A DNA stretch of 64,000 nucleotides from the NCBI RefSeq assembly GCF_014822185.1, contig NZ_QVLR01000056.1:124001-188000 (forward strand), in the 5' to 3' direction. The DNA is from Azoarcus sp. Aa7 (GTDB taxonomy: Bacteria; Pseudomonadota; Gammaproteobacteria; Burkholderiales; Rhodocyclaceae). Positions 16,400 through 27,044 of the stretch are shown piece by piece. Both the position numbers and the translations under genes were made by a program. A model generated the notes under the pieces. That model was not told where the DNA came from. It saw nothing but the letters and a program-made list of their open reading frames with translations, and searched no databases. Numbering within the stretch: position 1 is the stretch's first letter; the number at the start of each line of letters is the position of its first letter.

Positions 16400-18499
16400 G
16401 TGGCTCGCAAGACTCCCATTGAGCGCTACCGCAATATCGGTATCTCCGCTCACATCGACGCCGGCAAGACAACGACGACCGAGCGCATTCTTTTCTACAC
16501 CGGTGTGAACCACAAGATCGGTGAAGTTCATGATGGCGCTGCGACCATGGACTGGATGGAGCAGGAGCAGGAGCGGGGTATTACCATTACCTCGGCTGCG
16601 ACGACCTGCTTCTGGAAGGGTATGGACCTGTCGTTCCCCGAGCATCGTTTCAACATCATCGATACCCCGGGGCACGTGGACTTCACGATCGAGGTCGAGC
16701 GCTCGATGCGCGTCCTCGATGGTGCGTGCATGGTGTATTGCGCGGTCGGTGGCGTTCAGCCCCAGTCGGAAACCGTGTGGCGTCAGGCGACCAAGTACAA
16801 GGTGCCGCGTCTCGCTTTCGTGAACAAGATGGATCGCCAGGGCGCCAACTTCTTCAAGGTGTACGAGCAGATGCGCACCCGCCTGAAGGCGAACCCGGTG
16901 CCCATCGTGATCCCGATCGGTGCGGAAGACTCGTTCGTCGGCGTCGTCGACCTGGTCCGCATGAAGGCGATCTACTGGGACGAAGCCAGCCAGGGCATGA
17001 AGTTCGAGTACCGCGACGTCCCCGCTGAGCTTGAGGCGGATGCGCAGGAGTGGCGCGAGAAAATGGTCGAAGCGGCTGCCGAAGCCAGTGAGGAACTCAT
17101 GAACGAGTACCTCGAGAACGGCGACCTGTCGGCCGACAAGATCAACGCCGGACTGCGCCAGCGCACCATCGCCTGCGAAATCCAGCCGATGTTGTGCGGT
17201 ACCGCGTTCAAGAACAAGGGCGTGCAGCGCATGCTCGACGCGGTCATCGAACTGCTGCCGTCGCCGGTGGATATTCCGCCGGTTGCTGGTACCGATGATG
17301 ACGAGAAGCCGGTTGTCCGCAAGGCGGATGACTCCGAGAAATTCTCGGCGCTCGCATTCAAGCTAATGACGGACCCGTTCGTCGGTCAGCTCACGTTCGT
17401 GCGCGTGTACTCCGGTGTCCTGCAGTCGGGCGAGACCGTGCTGAACTCGGTCAAGGGCAAGAAGGAGCGCATCGGCCGCATCCTGCAGATGCATGCCAAC
17501 GAGCGCCACGAGATCAAGGAAGTTCTAGCCGGCGACATCGCTGCGTGCGTGGGCCTCAAGGAAGTGACGACGGGCGAGACGCTGTGCGATCCGAGTGCTC
17601 CGATCATCCTCGAGCGCATGGTCTTCCCTGAGCCCGTGATCCACGTCGCGGTCGAGCCGAAGACGAAGAGCGACCAGGAGAAGATGGGTATCGCGCTGAG
17701 CCGTTTGGCAGCCGAAGACCCGTCCTTCCGTGTGCGCACCGACGAGGAGTCGGGTCAGACGATCATCTCGGGTATGGGCGAACTGCACCTGGAGATCATC
17801 GTCGACCGCATGAAGCGCGAGTTCAACGTCGAGGCGAACGTCGGCGCGCCGCAGGTTGCCTATCGCGAGGCGATCCGCAAGGCTGTCGAGCAGGAAGGCA
17901 AGTTCGTCAAGCAGTCCGGCGGTCGTGGTCAGTTCGGTCACGTCTGGATCAAGCTGGAGCCGAACGAGGCTGGCAAGGGCTACGAATTTGTCGATGCGAT
18001 CAAGGGCGGAACTGTGCCGCGTGAGTACATCCCCGCGGTTGACAAAGGCCTGCAGGAAACCTTGCCGAACGGCGTGCTGGCCGGTTTCCCCGTTGTCGAC
18101 GTGAAGGTCACGCTGTTCGACGGCTCCTATCACGACGTCGACTCGAATGAAAACGCGTTCAAGATGGCGGCGTCGATGGCGTTCAAGGACGCGATGCGCA
18201 AGGCCAGCCCGGTTCTGCTCGAGCCGATGATGGCGGTTGTCGTCGAGACGCCCGAAGACTACATGGGCAATGTCATGGGTGACCTGTCCGGTCGTCGCGG
18301 TATCGTCCAGGGTATGGATGACCTGCCTGGCGGCATGAAGGAAGTGAAGGCGGAGGTGCCGCTGGCCGAAATGTTCGGCTACGCGACGCAGTTGCGTTCG
18401 CTGTCGCAGGGGCGTGCCACGTACTCGATGGAATTCAAGCACTACTCCGAAGCGCCGAAGAGCGTTGCGGAGGCGGTGATCAGCAATCGTAGCAAGTAA
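16400..18499 (+). CDS. fusA: Elongation factor G
   Basis: A 699-residue translocase GTPase that drives ribosome translocation and, with RRF, recycling. It starts with GTG ([14 protein letters not shown]). Motifs are [15 protein letters not shown] (P-loop), [11 protein letters not shown] (switch I), DTPGHVDF and [10 protein letters not shown], followed by domains II-V. The length is typical. It is transcribed with rpsLG and tuf; the second tuf copy starts 25 bp downstream. Confidence 0.99.
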   Translation: MARKTPIERYRNIGISAHIDAGKTTTTERILFYTGVNHKIGEVHDGAATMDWMEQEQERGITITSAATTCFWKGMDLSFPEHRFNIIDTPGHVDFTIEVERSMRVLDGACMVYCAVGGVQPQSETVWRQATKYKVPRLAFVNKMDRQGANFFKVYEQMRTRLKANPVPIVIPIGAEDSFVGVVDLVRMKAIYWDEASQGMKFEYRDVPAELEADAQEWREKMVEAAAEASEELMNEYLENGDLSADKINAGLRQRTIACEIQPMLCGTAFKNKGVQRMLDAVIELLPSPVDIPPVAGTDDDEKPVVRKADDSEKFSALAFKLMTDPFVGQLTFVRVYSGVLQSGETVLNSVKGKKERIGRILQMHANERHEIKEVLAGDIAACVGLKEVTTGETLCDPSAPIILERMVFPEPVIHVAVEPKTKSDQEKMGIALSRLAAEDPSFRVRTDEESGQTIISGMGELHLEIIVDRMKREFNVEANVGAPQVAYREAIRKAVEQEGKFVKQSGGRGQFGHVWIKLEPNEAGKGYEFVDAIKGGTVPREYIPAVDKGLQETLPNGVLAGFPVVDVKVTLFDGSYHDVDSNENAFKMAASMAFKDAMRKASPVLLEPMMAVVVETPEDYMGNVMGDLSGRRGIVQGMDDLPGGMKEVKAEVPLAEMFGYATQLRSLSQGRATYSMEFKHYSEAPKSVAEAVISNRSK

Positions 18500-18524
18500 T
18501 AGAACTCAAGCGAGGATTCTCACA

Positions 18525-19715
18525 ATGGCTAAAGGCAAGTTTGAGCGGACGAAACCGCACGTAAACGTTGGGACGATCGGCCACGTTGACCATGGCAAGA
18601 CGACCCTGACCGCAGCGATCACGACGATCCTGTCGTCGAAGTTCGGCGGCGAGGCGAAGGCCTATGACCAGATCGACGCGGCGCCGGAAGAAAAGGCGCG
18701 CGGCATCACGATCAACACCGCGCACGTCGAATACGAAACCGCGGCCCGCCACTACGCCCACGTCGACTGCCCGGGTCACGCCGACTACGTGAAGAACATG
18801 ATCACCGGTGCCGCGCAGATGGACGGCGCGATCCTGGTCGTGTCGGCCGCTGACGGCCCGATGCCGCAGACCCGCGAGCACATCCTGCTTGCCCGTCAGG
18901 TCGGCGTGCCGTACATCATCGTGTTCATGAACAAGTGCGACATGGTCGACGACGCCGAGCTGCTCGAGCTCGTCGAGATGGAAGTGCGCGAACTGCTGTC
19001 GAAGTACGACTTTCCGGGCGACGACATTCCCATCGTCAAGGGCTCGGCGCTGAAGGCGATCGAAGGCGACAAGGGTGAGCTCGGCGAAGAGGCGATCATG
19101 AAGCTCGCCGAGGCGCTCGACTCCTACATCCCGACGCCGGAGCGCGCGATCGACAAGCCGTTCCTGCTGCCGATCGAGGACGTGTTCTCGATCTCCGGTC
19201 GCGGCACCGTCGTGACCGGCCGCGTCGAGCGCGGCATCGTCAAGGTCGGTGAGGAAGTTGAAATCGTCGGCATCAAGCCCACGGTCAAGACCATCTGCAC
19301 CGGCGTGGAAATGTTCCGCAAGCTGCTCGATCAGGGTCAGGCGGGCGACAACGTCGGCGTGCTGCTGCGCGGCACCAAGCGTGAAGATGTCGAGCGTGGT
19401 CAGGTCCTGTGCAAGCCGGGTTCGATCAAGCCGCACACTCACTTCACGGGCGAAGTGTACGTGCTGTCGAAGGAGGAGGGTGGCCGTCACACCCCGTTCT
19501 TCAACAACTACCGTCCGCAGTTCTACTTCCGTACGACCGATGTGACCGGTTCGATCGCGCTGCCGGAAGGCACCGAGATGGTCATGCCGGGTGACAACGT
19601 GTCGATCACGGTCAAGCTGCTGGCTCCGATCGCCATGGAAGAAGGTCTGCGTTTCGCGATCCGCGAAGGTGGCCGTACCGTTGGCGCCGGCGTCGTCGCC
19701 AAGATCATCGAGTAA
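18525..19715 (+). CDS. tuf: Elongation factor Tu (second copy)
   Basis: The 396-residue protein is identical to the one encoded at 2063-3253. At DNA level the two genes differ only in codons 3 and 4 (AAA GGC here, AAG GGT there), and identity ends about four bases after the stop. This copy is in the str operon position after fusA, the other in the tRNA operon. Two tuf copies maintained by gene conversion is a common proteobacterial arrangement. Confidence 0.99.
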   Translation: MAKGKFERTKPHVNVGTIGHVDHGKTTLTAAITTILSSKFGGEAKAYDQIDAAPEEKARGITINTAHVEYETAARHYAHVDCPGHADYVKNMITGAAQMDGAILVVSAADGPMPQTREHILLARQVGVPYIIVFMNKCDMVDDAELLELVEMEVRELLSKYDFPGDDIPIVKGSALKAIEGDKGELGEEAIMKLAEALDSYIPTPERAIDKPFLLPIEDVFSISGRGTVVTGRVERGIVKVGEEVEIVGIKPTVKTICTGVEMFRKLLDQGQAGDNVGVLLRGTKREDVERGQVLCKPGSIKPHTHFTGEVYVLSKEEGGRHTPFFNNYRPQFYFRTTDVTGSIALPEGTEMVMPGDNVSITVKLLAPIAMEEGLRFAIREGGRTVGAGVVAKIIE

Positions 19716-19730
19716 TTGCCTCGTTCAATG

Positions 19731-19756
19731 CCCCGGGGTAATTGCCCCGGGGTTTT
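19731..19756 (+). terminator. Terminator-like hairpin between tuf and rpsJ
   Basis: Two copies of the self-complementary CCCCGGGG (19731-19738 and 19745-19752) form an 8-bp stem with loop TAATTG, followed by TTTT and a little later CTTTT. It probably terminates or attenuates str operon transcription before the S10 cluster. Confidence 0.6.
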
Positions 19757-19777
19757 AGCTCTTTTAAGGACTGCAAC

Positions 19778-20089
19778 ATGCAAAACCAGAAGATTCGTAT
19801 CCGTCTGAAGGCCTTCGACTACCGTCTGATCGATCAGTCGGCGCTAGAGATCGTCGACACCGCCAAGCGTACCGGTGCTGTCGTTCGCGGCCCCGTCCCG
19901 CTGCCGACCCGCATCGAACGCTTCGACCTTCTGCGTTCGCCGCACGTCAACAAGACCTCGCGCGACCAGTTCGAGATCCGCACCCATCAGCGTCTTATGG
20001 ATATCATCGATCCGACCGACAAGACGGTTGATGCGCTGATGAAACTGGACCTGCCGGCGGGCGTCGACGTCGAGATCAAGCTGCAGTAA
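19778..20089 (+). CDS. rpsJ: Ribosomal protein S10
   Basis: A 103-residue 30S protein that is also NusE, the NusG and NusB partner in antitermination. The start [19 protein letters not shown] is the family start; an in-frame ATG 12 codons upstream lies in the terminator-like hairpin and is rejected. AAGGA precedes the ATG. It is the first gene of the S10 cluster but is separated from rplC by 115 bp with its own promoter signal. Confidence 0.98.
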   Translation: MQNQKIRIRLKAFDYRLIDQSALEIVDTAKRTGAVVRGPVPLPTRIERFDLLRSPHVNKTSRDQFEIRTHQRLMDIIDPTDKTVDALMKLDLPAGVDVEIKLQ

Positions 20090-20100
20090 GTCGTCCGCGC

Positions 20101-20139
20101 TTGCGGAGTTTGAAAAAAGGCCGGTATAATCCGGCCTTT
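20101..20139 (+). promoter_or_regulatory. Promoter with its -10 hexamer in a hairpin loop, upstream of rplC
   Basis: TTGCGG (20101-20106), 18 bp, then a perfect TATAAT (20125-20130). The TATAAT is exactly the 6-base loop of a 9-bp perfect stem AAAGGCCGG/CCGGCCTTT (20116-20124 and 20131-20139). Read as RNA, the hairpin could end or attenuate transcription coming from rpsJ; read as DNA, the same bases are a sigma-70 -10 box for rplC onward. A start near 20137 would leave a leader of about 68 bases. Confidence 0.6.
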
Positions 20140-20204
20140 GCGTCTTTTGGCGCAATTCATGTGATAGGGCCCGGTCAATCGTAACCGGGGATCAGGAGAA
20201 AAAA

Positions 20205-20849
20205 ATGAGTCTAGGCCTTGTAGGACGCAAGGTTGGCATGACTCGCATTTTCGCCGAGGACGGTCGTAGCGTCCCGGTGACGGTGCTTGACGTTGCCAAT
20301 AACCGCGTTACCCAAGTCAAGACGCCTGAAAGCGACGGCTATGCCGCGGTTCAGGTGGCTTTCGGCAAGCGCCGTGCGAGTCGCGTCAATAAGGCGCTCG
20401 CCGGGCATCTCGCCAAGGCTGGCGTTGAAGCCGGTCATACCCTCCGCGAATTCACTGTCGAGCCGGCGCAGCTGGCTGGCCTGAAGGCTGGTGACGTGAT
20501 CAGCGTGGAACTCTTTGCGGTCGGTCAGAAGGTCGATGTGACCGGTACCTCGATCGGCAAGGGGTTTTCGGGTGTCATCAAGCGACACAACTTCTCGTCG
20601 AACCGTGCTTCGCACGGTAACTCGGTGTCGCATAACAGCCCGGGTTCGATCGGTATGGCGCAGGATCCGGGTCGCGTGTTCCCGGGTAAGCGTATGGCTG
20701 GCCAATACGGCAATGTGACCCGCACGACGCAGAGTCTCGAAGTGGTTCGCGTTGATGTCGAGCGTCAGTTGCTCCTGGTCAAGGGGGCAGTGCCGGGTTC
20801 GAAGGGCGGCGACGTTATCGTCCGTCCCGCGGTCAAGGCCCGTGGCTGA
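20205..20849 (+). CDS. rplC: Ribosomal protein L3
   Basis: A 214-residue protein near the peptidyl-transferase centre. It starts [20 protein letters not shown] and has the conserved loop with [21 protein letters not shown], including the Gln that PrmB methylates in E. coli. AGGAG precedes the ATG. It leads the rplCDWB block of the S10 operon. Confidence 0.99.
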   Translation: MSLGLVGRKVGMTRIFAEDGRSVPVTVLDVANNRVTQVKTPESDGYAAVQVAFGKRRASRVNKALAGHLAKAGVEAGHTLREFTVEPAQLAGLKAGDVISVELFAVGQKVDVTGTSIGKGFSGVIKRHNFSSNRASHGNSVSHNSPGSIGMAQDPGRVFPGKRMAGQYGNVTRTTQSLEVVRVDVERQLLLVKGAVPGSKGGDVIVRPAVKARG

Positions 20850-20860
20850 GCGAGGACGTG

Positions 20861-21481
20861 ATGGAACTTAAAGTATTGAACGATCAGGGTGTGCAGGCGG
20901 CGACGCTGCAGGCTTCTGATGCGCTCTTCGGGCGCGACTACAACGAGGCGCTGATTCACCAGGTCGTCGTTGCCTATATGGCCAACGCTCGCTCGGGTAA
21001 TCGTGCGCAGAAGGGGCGTTCCGAGGTCGCGAAGTCGACCCGTAAGCCGTGGCGCCAGAAGGGTACGGGTCGTGCTCGTGCCGGTATGGCATCGAGTCCG
21101 CTGTGGCGTGGCGGTGGCCGGACTTTCCCGAATTCGCCGGAAGAGAATTTTTCGCAGAAGCTGAACCGCAAGATGTACCGCGCGGGCGTTGCATCGATCC
21201 TGTCGCAGCTGGCGCGCGAAGACCGTCTGGCGGTGGTCGAGAGCTTCAGCGTCGAGGCGCCGAAGACCAAGCTTCTGTCGCAGAAGCTGAAGGGCATGGG
21301 GCTGGACTCCGTGCTGGTGATCACGGATCAGTTCGACGAGAACCTGTTCCTGTCGTCGCGTAACCTGCACAAGGTGCTGGTGCTCGAAGTCAGTGAGACG
21401 GATCCGGTGGCCCTGGTGCACTACGATCGCGTGATCGTGACCAAGGGCGCGCTGGCCAAGATGGAGGAGGCCTGGCAATGA
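20861..21481 (+). CDS. rplD: Ribosomal protein L4
   Basis: A 206-residue protein that lines the exit tunnel and in E. coli represses the S10 operon. The extended loop has [23 protein letters not shown], split here by conserved Gly and Arg residues. A GTG lies directly before the ATG; the ATG at 20861 is preferred because it gives MELKVLND. The stop overlaps the rplW start by four bases (ATGA). Confidence 0.98.
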   Translation: MELKVLNDQGVQAATLQASDALFGRDYNEALIHQVVVAYMANARSGNRAQKGRSEVAKSTRKPWRQKGTGRARAGMASSPLWRGGGRTFPNSPEENFSQKLNRKMYRAGVASILSQLAREDRLAVVESFSVEAPKTKLLSQKLKGMGLDSVLVITDQFDENLFLSSRNLHKVLVLEVSETDPVALVHYDRVIVTKGALAKMEEAWQ

Positions 21482-21783
21482 GCGGATTTAGCCAAGAGCG
21501 TCTGATGCAGGTGCTGCTCGCGCCCCAGATCTCCGAAAAGGCGACTTTTATCGCCGACAAGAACGAGCAGGTTGTGTTTAAGGTCGCGTCGTGCGCGACG
21601 AAGCCTGAAGTCAAGGCTGCCGTCGAGTTGCTGTTCAAGGTCGAGGTCAAGTCGGTCCAGATCGCGAACGTGAAAGGCAAGGTCAAGCGCTTCGGCAAGA
21701 TGACCGGTCGCCGCAAGGGCTGGAAGAAGGCGTTCGTGTGCCTGAAGCCGGGCCAGGAAATCAACTTCGCGGCCGGGGAGTAA
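21478..21783 (+). CDS. rplW: Ribosomal protein L23
   Basis: A 101-residue 50S protein at the tunnel exit and a docking site for trigger factor and SRP. It contains the family pattern [11 protein letters not shown] and [18 protein letters not shown]. It overlaps rplD by four bases, which indicates translational coupling, and is followed by rplB after five bases. Confidence 0.98.
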   Translation: MSGFSQERLMQVLLAPQISEKATFIADKNEQVVFKVASCATKPEVKAAVELLFKVEVKSVQIANVKGKVKRFGKMTGRRKGWKKAFVCLKPGQEINFAAGE

Positions 21784-21788
21784 TAGTC

Positions 21789-22616
21789 ATGGCACTGGTA
21801 AAACTCAAGCCTACGTCTGCCGGCCGTCGTGCGATGGTCAAGGTGGTGAATGCGGACCTCTACAAGGGTCGTCCGCTCGCCGCGCTCGTCGAGAAGCAGT
21901 CGAAGAATGCCGGTCGTAACAACAACGGCCACATTACCGTCCGCCACAAGGGCGGCGGTCACAAGCAACACTACCGCCTGGTCGATTTTCGTCGCAACAA
22001 GGACGGGATCGCAGCGCGTGTCGAGCGCATCGAGTACGACCCGAACCGCTCGGCGAACATCGCGCTTGTCTGCTATGCCGATGGCGAACGTGCTTACATC
22101 ATCGCCCCGAAGGGTCTCGAAGTCGGTGCTCAGGTGATGAGCGGCGCCGAGGCGCCGATCAAGCCGGGCAACGTCCTGCCGATCCGGAATATCCCGGTCG
22201 GTTCGACGATCCACTGCGTCGAGATGATGCCTGGCAAGGGTGCGCAGATCGCGCGCGCTGCCGGCACGTCGGTGCAGCTCCTGGCGCGTGAAGGCGCCTA
22301 TGCCCAGATTCGTCTGCGCTCCGGCGAAGTGCGTCGCGTGCACGTCGAGTGTCGCGCCGCGATCGGGGTCGTGGGTAATGAAGAGCATGGCCTGCGCAAG
22401 ATCGGCAAGGCCGGTGCAAACCGCTGGCGTGGTATCCGCCCGACCGTCCGCGGCGTGGCGATGAACCCGGTCGATCACCCGCACGGCGGCGGCGAAGGCC
22501 GTACCGGCGAGGGTGGCGTGCCGCGTAGCCCGTGGGGTCAGCCGGCCAAGGGTTATCGTACGCGCAGCAACAAGCGCACCGATACCATGATCGTGCAGCG
22601 TCGTCACAAGCGTTAA
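21789..22616 (+). CDS. rplB: Ribosomal protein L2
   Basis: A 275-residue core 50S protein needed for subunit association and peptidyl transfer. The C-terminal [15 protein letters not shown] holds the conserved histidine (about residue 230). The start [19 protein letters not shown] gives the family length; longer frames run into rplW. Confidence 0.99.
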   Translation: MALVKLKPTSAGRRAMVKVVNADLYKGRPLAALVEKQSKNAGRNNNGHITVRHKGGGHKQHYRLVDFRRNKDGIAARVERIEYDPNRSANIALVCYADGERAYIIAPKGLEVGAQVMSGAEAPIKPGNVLPIRNIPVGSTIHCVEMMPGKGAQIARAAGTSVQLLAREGAYAQIRLRSGEVRRVHVECRAAIGVVGNEEHGLRKIGKAGANRWRGIRPTVRGVAMNPVDHPHGGGEGRTGEGGVPRSPWGQPAKGYRTRSNKRTDTMIVQRRHKR

Positions 22617-22626
22617 GGGGTAACAG

Positions 22627-22902
22627 ATGGCACGTTCAATCAAAAAAGGCCCGTTTGTCGACGCGCACCTCCTGAAAAAGGTCGACGCCGTGCGGGTGAG
22701 CAACGACAAGCGTCCGATCAAGACGTGGTCGCGCCGTTCCACGGTGCTACCCGACTTTGTCGGTCTCACGATCGCGGTGCATAACGGCCGCCAGCATGTT
22801 CCGGTGTTCGTCTCCGAGAACATGGTCGGCCACAAGCTGGGCGAGTTCGCGCTGACCCGTACGTTCAAGGGTCATGCGGCGAGCAAGAAGGCGAAGAGGT
22901 AA
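22627..22902 (+). CDS. rpsS: Ribosomal protein S19
   Basis: A 91-residue 30S head protein that contacts S13 and the A-site finger. It starts [19 protein letters not shown] and contains the conserved VYNG-like HNGRQHVPV and [25 protein letters not shown] precedes the ATG. It lies between rplB and rplV. Confidence 0.98.
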   Translation: MARSIKKGPFVDAHLLKKVDAVRVSNDKRPIKTWSRRSTVLPDFVGLTIAVHNGRQHVPVFVSENMVGHKLGEFALTRTFKGHAASKKAKR

Positions 22903-22911
22903 GGAGTCACC

Positions 22912-23241
22912 ATGGAAACCAAAGCAATCCTCCGCGGTGTTCGCCTGTCGGCCCAGAAAGGCCGGCTGGTTGCGGACCAGGTGCGGGGCAAGCCGGTTGA
23001 TCAGGCCCTGAACATTCTCGCCTTCTCGCCGAAGAAGGGCGCGCAGATCATCCGCAAGGTCGTCGAGTCGGCGATCGCGAATGCCGAACACAACGATGGC
23101 GCAGACATCGACACCCTCAAGGTGAAGACGATCTACGTCGAGGAAGGCACGTCGCTGAAGCGGTTTACGGCGCGCGCGAAAGGGCGCGGCAACCGCATCC
23201 TGAAGCCGACCTGCCATGTCTACGTGACCGTCGGGGAGTAA
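22912..23241 (+). CDS. rplV: Ribosomal protein L22
   Basis: A 109-residue 50S protein whose beta-hairpin reaches the exit tunnel. The hairpin region [20 protein letters not shown] is intact, and no macrolide-resistance-type insertion or deletion is apparent. AAGGAG precedes the ATG. The length is normal. Confidence 0.98.
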   Translation: METKAILRGVRLSAQKGRLVADQVRGKPVDQALNILAFSPKKGAQIIRKVVESAIANAEHNDGADIDTLKVKTIYVEEGTSLKRFTARAKGRGNRILKPTCHVYVTVGE

Positions 23242-23250
23242 GGGGTAAAT

Positions 23251-24042
23251 ATGGGTCAGAAAATTCATCCGACCGGATTCCGTCTGGCGGTCACCCGTGA
23301 CTGGAGCTCGCGCTGGTTCGCTTCGAGTCGCGACTACTCCAAGATGCTGCACGAGGACATCAAGGTTCGCGACTTCCTGAAGAAGAAGCTCGCGCACGCG
23401 TCAGTCGGGCGCATCATCATCGAGCGTCCGGCCAAGAACGCGCGCATCACGCTGTTCAGCGCGCGTCCCGGTGTCGTGATTGGCAAGAAGGGCGAAGACA
23501 TCGAGCTGCTGAAGCGCGAGCTCCAGAAGATCATGGGCGTGCCGGTGCACGTCAATATCGAGGAAGTGCGCAAGCCGGAAGTCGATGCCAAGCTGATCGC
23601 CGATTCTATCGCTCAGCAGCTCGAGAAGCGCATCATGTTCCGCCGCGCGATGAAGCGCGCGATGCAGAACGCCATGCGTCTGGGTGCCCAAGGCATCAAG
23701 ATCATGAGCGCAGGCCGTCTGAACGGGGCCGAAATCGCGCGTACCGAGTGGTATCGCGAAGGTCGTGTTCCGCTGCACACGCTGCGTGCGGACATCGATT
23801 ACGGTGTTTCCGAAGCAAGCACGACCTACGGCATCATCGGTATCAAGGTTTGGGTGTACAAGGGCGAGATGCTCGGTCGCAATGAGCGTCCGGCAGTCGT
23901 CGAGAACGAGAATGAGGCTCGTCGTGGCCGACGCGGCGCGCCGCGCGGTGCCGAGGGCGAAGGTCGTCCCGGCCGCCGTCCCGCCCGCCGTGGCGGTGCT
24001 GAAGGGCAGGCCAAGCAGCCGCAAGAAAGCAGGGGTGAATGA
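23251..24042 (+). CDS. rpsC: Ribosomal protein S3
   Basis: A 263-residue 30S protein at the mRNA entry tunnel with an N-terminal KH domain ([14 protein letters not shown]) and a C-terminal domain ending near KGEMLGRNE. About 40 further residues form a low-complexity, Arg/Gly/Glu-rich tail ([20 protein letters not shown] and on), longer than the 233-residue E. coli protein. The stop codon overlaps the rplP start (ATGA). Confidence 0.98.
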   Translation: MGQKIHPTGFRLAVTRDWSSRWFASSRDYSKMLHEDIKVRDFLKKKLAHASVGRIIIERPAKNARITLFSARPGVVIGKKGEDIELLKRELQKIMGVPVHVNIEEVRKPEVDAKLIADSIAQQLEKRIMFRRAMKRAMQNAMRLGAQGIKIMSAGRLNGAEIARTEWYREGRVPLHTLRADIDYGVSEASTTYGIIGIKVWVYKGEMLGRNERPAVVENENEARRGRRGAPRGAEGEGRPGRRPARRGGAEGQAKQPQESRGE

Positions 24043-24455
24043 TGCTTCAGCCGACGAGAAGGAAATATCGAAAGGAGCAGAAGGGCCGTAACACGGGCGT
24101 GGCAACGCGCGGTGCGAAGGTCAGCTTCGGCGAATTCGGCCTCAAGGCAATTGGTCGTGGTCGCCTGACGGCCCGTCAGATTGAGTCTGCCCGTCGTGCG
24201 ATGACTCGGCATATCAAGCGCGGCGGCCGGATCTGGATCCGGATCTTCCCGGACAAGCCGATCTCGAAGAAGCCTGCTGAAGTCCGTATGGGTAACGGCA
24301 AGGGCAACCCCGAGTACTGGGTCGCCGAGATCCAGCCGGGCAAGGTCCTGTACGAGATGGATGGTGTCGATGAGGCGCTGGCGCGTGAGGCGTTCCGCCT
24401 TGCAGCCGCGAAGCTGCCGGTCGAGACCGTGTTTGTTCACCGTCAACTGGGGTAA
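24042..24455 (+). CDS. rplP: Ribosomal protein L16
   Basis: A 137-residue 50S protein near the A-site tRNA. The family start [19 protein letters not shown] is used; a second ATG lies immediately upstream (24039). The conserved [11 protein letters not shown] and the Arg that YcfD hydroxylates elsewhere ([13 protein letters not shown]) are present. It overlaps rpsC by one base. Confidence 0.98.
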   Translation: MLQPTRRKYRKEQKGRNTGVATRGAKVSFGEFGLKAIGRGRLTARQIESARRAMTRHIKRGGRIWIRIFPDKPISKKPAEVRMGNGKGNPEYWVAEIQPGKVLYEMDGVDEALAREAFRLAAAKLPVETVFVHRQLG

Positions 24456-24457
24456 TC

Positions 24458-24652
24458 ATGAAAGCGAGTGAACTCCGCGCGAAGAGCGCCGGTGAATTGA
24501 ATCAGGAATTGCTCGAGCTGCTGAAGGCGCAGTTCTCGCTGCGCATGCAGCTTGCGACGCAGCAGCTCGGCAACACGAGCCAACTCGGAAAGGTTCGCCA
24601 CGACATCGCGCGCGTGCGTACCGTTCTGCGTGAAAAGGCAGGGCAGAAATGA
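24458..24652 (+). CDS. rpmC: Ribosomal protein L29
   Basis: A 64-residue two-helix 50S protein near the tunnel exit. It starts [20 protein letters not shown] and contains LFSLR-type [14 protein letters not shown]. It begins two bases after rplP and overlaps rpsQ by four bases (ATGA). Confidence 0.97.
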   Translation: MKASELRAKSAGELNQELLELLKAQFSLRMQLATQQLGNTSQLGKVRHDIARVRTVLREKAGQK

Positions 24653-24918
24653 CCGAACAAATCGAAAAGGTGCGTCGCGCCCTCGTCGGCCGTGTAGTCA
24701 GCGACAAGATGCAGAACACGGTCACCGTGCTGGTCGAGCGTCGCGTCAAGCACGAGCTGTACGGAAAGGTGATCACGCGCTCGGCGAAGTATCATGCGCA
24801 CGTCGAGGGTGGCGTCGCTGCCGCTGGCGACCTGGTGGAGATAGAGGAGTGTCGTCCGATTTCCAAGACCAAGTCCTGGCGCGTTGCGAAGGTGCTTGAG
24901 AAGGCGCGCGTAATCTAA
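24649..24918 (+). CDS. rpsQ: Ribosomal protein S17
   Basis: An 89-residue OB-fold 30S protein. It has [20 protein letters not shown] and the RSAKYHAH segment of the family. It ends the S10 block; the following 148 bp carry a near-consensus promoter for the spc block. Confidence 0.98.
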   Translation: MTEQIEKVRRALVGRVVSDKMQNTVTVLVERRVKHELYGKVITRSAKYHAHVEGGVAAAGDLVEIEECRPISKTKSWRVAKVLEKARVI

Positions 24919-24947
24919 GCAGAGTACGGGCTACTGCTGTGGACAGC

Positions 24948-24976
24948 TTGGCAGGCGACTGCCAGGCTGTTATAAT
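24948..24976 (+). promoter_or_regulatory. Sigma-70 promoter of the spc block (upstream of rplN)
   Basis: TTGGCA (24948-24953), 17 bp, perfect TATAAT (24971-24976). It lies in the 148-bp gap between rpsQ and rplN, the position of the spc promoter in E. coli. A hairpin TGGCAG-GCGA-CTGCCA (24949-24964) overlaps the -35 and spacer. Predicted transcripts would have a leader of about 85 bases before rplN. Confidence 0.8.
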
Positions 24977-25066
24977 TTTATTTCTTTGCTTCTCGCTCTT
25001 CGGGGCTCCCTACCCGTACGGGTTCCAAGACTGACCGCTGTGGCGGGGCAAGTTGGAGATAAATTC

Positions 25067-25435
25067 ATGATTCAAATGCAGTCCATTCTGGACGTCGCCG
25101 ACAATACGGGCGCGCGTTCGGTGATGTGCATCAAGGTCCTTGGTGGTTCCAAGCGTCGCTATGCGAGCATCGGCGACATCATCAAGGTGACCGTGAAGGA
25201 TGCAGCGCCGAGGGGTCGCGTCAAGAAGGGCGATATCTACAGTGCCGTGGTGGTGCGTACCGCGAAGGGCGTGCGTCGTCCGGACGGTTCGTTGGTAAGG
25301 TTCGATGGCAATGCGGCCGTCCTGCTGAATAACAAGCTTGAGCCGATCGGCACGCGTATCTTCGGGCCGGTGACGCGCGAGCTGCGTACCGAGCGGTTCA
25401 TGAAGATCGTCTCGCTGGCGCCTGAAGTGCTCTAA
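25067..25435 (+). CDS. rplN: Ribosomal protein L14
   Basis: A 122-residue 50S protein in the intersubunit bridge region. [20 protein letters not shown] is the family start; the upstream in-frame codons lie in the promoter leader. A GGAGATAAATTC site precedes the ATG. It is the first gene of the spc block. Confidence 0.98.
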   Translation: MIQMQSILDVADNTGARSVMCIKVLGGSKRRYASIGDIIKVTVKDAAPRGRVKKGDIYSAVVVRTAKGVRRPDGSLVRFDGNAAVLLNNKLEPIGTRIFGPVTRELRTERFMKIVSLAPEVL

Positions 25436-25447
25436 GGAGTTATCGAG

Positions 25448-25765
25448 ATGAACAAGATCCGCAAGGGTGATGAGGTTGTTGTCCTGACGGGCAAGGACCG
25501 TGGTCGTCGCGGTGTCGTGCTGCGTCGGGTCGGCGAGGAGCATCTGGTGGTTGAGGGTGTGAATCGCGCGAAGAAGCACGTGCGTCCGAATCCGCTCAAA
25601 GGGGAAGTGGGTGGCATCGTAGAAAAAGAGATGCCGCTGCACGTTTCGAATGTTGCGCTGTTCAACTCCGCCACCCAGAAGGGTGATCGCGTGGGTATTC
25701 GTGTGCTTGAGGATGGTCGCAAGGTGCGCTTCTTCAAGTCGAATGGCGAACTGGTGAACGCGTAA
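25448..25765 (+). CDS. rplX: Ribosomal protein L24
   Basis: A 105-residue 50S assembly initiator with an N-terminal KOW motif ([19 protein letters not shown]). The remainder, [15 protein letters not shown] onward, is typical. It has AAGGAG upstream and rplE nine bases downstream. Confidence 0.98.
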   Translation: MNKIRKGDEVVVLTGKDRGRRGVVLRRVGEEHLVVEGVNRAKKHVRPNPLKGEVGGIVEKEMPLHVSNVALFNSATQKGDRVGIRVLEDGRKVRFFKSNGELVNA

Positions 25766-25774
25766 GGAGTGGTG

Positions 25775-26314
25775 ATGGCGCGCTTGCAGCAATACTACAA
25801 AGAAACGATTGCTCCCGATCTGCTGAAGCAGTTCGGGTACAAATCCGCGATGGAAGTGCCTCGTGTCACGAAGATCACGCTGAACATGGGTGTCGGCGAG
25901 GCTGTTGGCGACAAGAAGATCCTCGAGCATGCCGTCGGTGACATGCAGAAGATCGCGGGTCAGAAGCCGGTGGTGACCAAGGCGCGCAAGTCGATCGCAG
26001 GTTTCAAGATTCGCGACGGGTATCCGATCGGCTGCATGGTGACCTTGCGTGGCGAGAAGATGTTCGAATTCCTGGATCGTCTGGTAACGATCGCCATGCC
26101 GCGTATTCGCGATTTTCGCGGTATCGGCGGTAAGGGCTTCGACGGTCGCGGCAACTACAATCTGGGCGTCAAAGAGCAGATCATTTTCCCCGAGATCGAG
26201 TACGACAAGATCGATGCTCTGCGGGGTATGAACATCAGCATCACGACGACGGCCAAGACCGATCAGGAAGCTCGCGCTCTGCTCGCGGCGTTCAAGTTCC
26301 CGTTCAAGAATTGA
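25775..26314 (+). CDS. rplE: Ribosomal protein L5
   Basis: A 179-residue protein that binds 5S rRNA and contacts P-site tRNA. The ATG at 25775 gives [17 protein letters not shown]. Two in-frame GTG codons precede it, but the AAGGAG (25764-25769) is spaced for the ATG. Conserved [17 protein letters not shown] lies near the C-terminus. Confidence 0.97.
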   Translation: MARLQQYYKETIAPDLLKQFGYKSAMEVPRVTKITLNMGVGEAVGDKKILEHAVGDMQKIAGQKPVVTKARKSIAGFKIRDGYPIGCMVTLRGEKMFEFLDRLVTIAMPRIRDFRGIGGKGFDGRGNYNLGVKEQIIFPEIEYDKIDALRGMNISITTTAKTDQEARALLAAFKFPFKN

Positions 26315-26321
26315 GGGTGTT

Positions 26322-26627
26322 ATGGCAAAACTGGCTCTGATCAATCGAGAAGAGAAGCGTCGCAAGCTGGTGGCGAAATTCGCCGCGAAGCGTGCCGCGC
26401 TGATCGCTCAGATCAACGATTTCAAGTTGCCTGAAGAAGAGCGCATGGCTGCTCGTCTGAAGCTGCAGCAGCTTCCCCGCAACGCAAGCCCTGTTCGCGA
26501 GCGCAATCGCTGCGCCCTGACGGGTCGTCCGCGCGGCGTGTTCCGCAAATTCGGGCTGTGCCGCAACAAGCTGCGCGATCTCGCGTTCCGCGGCGAAGTT
26601 CCGGGTATGACCAAGGCGAGCTGGTAA
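26322..26627 (+). CDS. rpsN: Ribosomal protein S14 (zinc-free form)
   Basis: A 101-residue 30S protein of the long form that lacks the CxxC zinc site. [20 protein letters not shown] is the conserved stretch, followed by [11 protein letters not shown]. It is placed between rplE and rpsH, as in other proteobacteria. Confidence 0.97.
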   Translation: MAKLALINREEKRRKLVAKFAAKRAALIAQINDFKLPEEERMAARLKLQQLPRNASPVRERNRCALTGRPRGVFRKFGLCRNKLRDLAFRGEVPGMTKASW

Positions 26628-26639
26628 GGAGATTATCGA

Positions 26640-27035
26640 ATGAGTATGTCCGATCCGATCGCCGATATGCTGACCCGCATCCGCAATGGTCAGCAGGCTC
26701 AAAAGCAGAGCGTGTCAATGCCCAGCTCGAAGCTGAAGGTTGCGATTGCCAAGGTCCTGCAGGATGAAGGTTACATCGACGGCTATGCAGTCCGCGATGC
26801 CGAAGGTAAGGCCCAGCTCGACGTAGTGCTGAAGTACTACGCCGGTCGTCCGGTCATTGAGCGCATCGAGCGTGTCAGCCGTCCTGGTCTGCGTGTCTAC
26901 AAGGGCAGTGACGATCTGCCGCGTGTCATGAACGGACTAGGCGTTGCGATCGTGTCGACGCCGCGTGGCGTCATGACCGACCGTGCGGCACGTGCCGGAC
27001 GCGTGGGCGGCGAAGTTATCTGTTACGTCGCTTAA
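26640..27035 (+). CDS. rpsH: Ribosomal protein S8
   Basis: A 131-residue 30S protein that in E. coli also represses the spc operon. It has [20 protein letters not shown] at the N-terminus and the RNA-binding [18 protein letters not shown] near the C-terminus. AAGGAG precedes the ATG. Confidence 0.98.
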   Translation: MSMSDPIADMLTRIRNGQQAQKQSVSMPSSKLKVAIAKVLQDEGYIDGYAVRDAEGKAQLDVVLKYYAGRPVIERIERVSRPGLRVYKGSDDLPRVMNGLGVAIVSTPRGVMTDRAARAGRVGGEVICYVA

Positions 27036-27044
27036 GGGGGTCTC

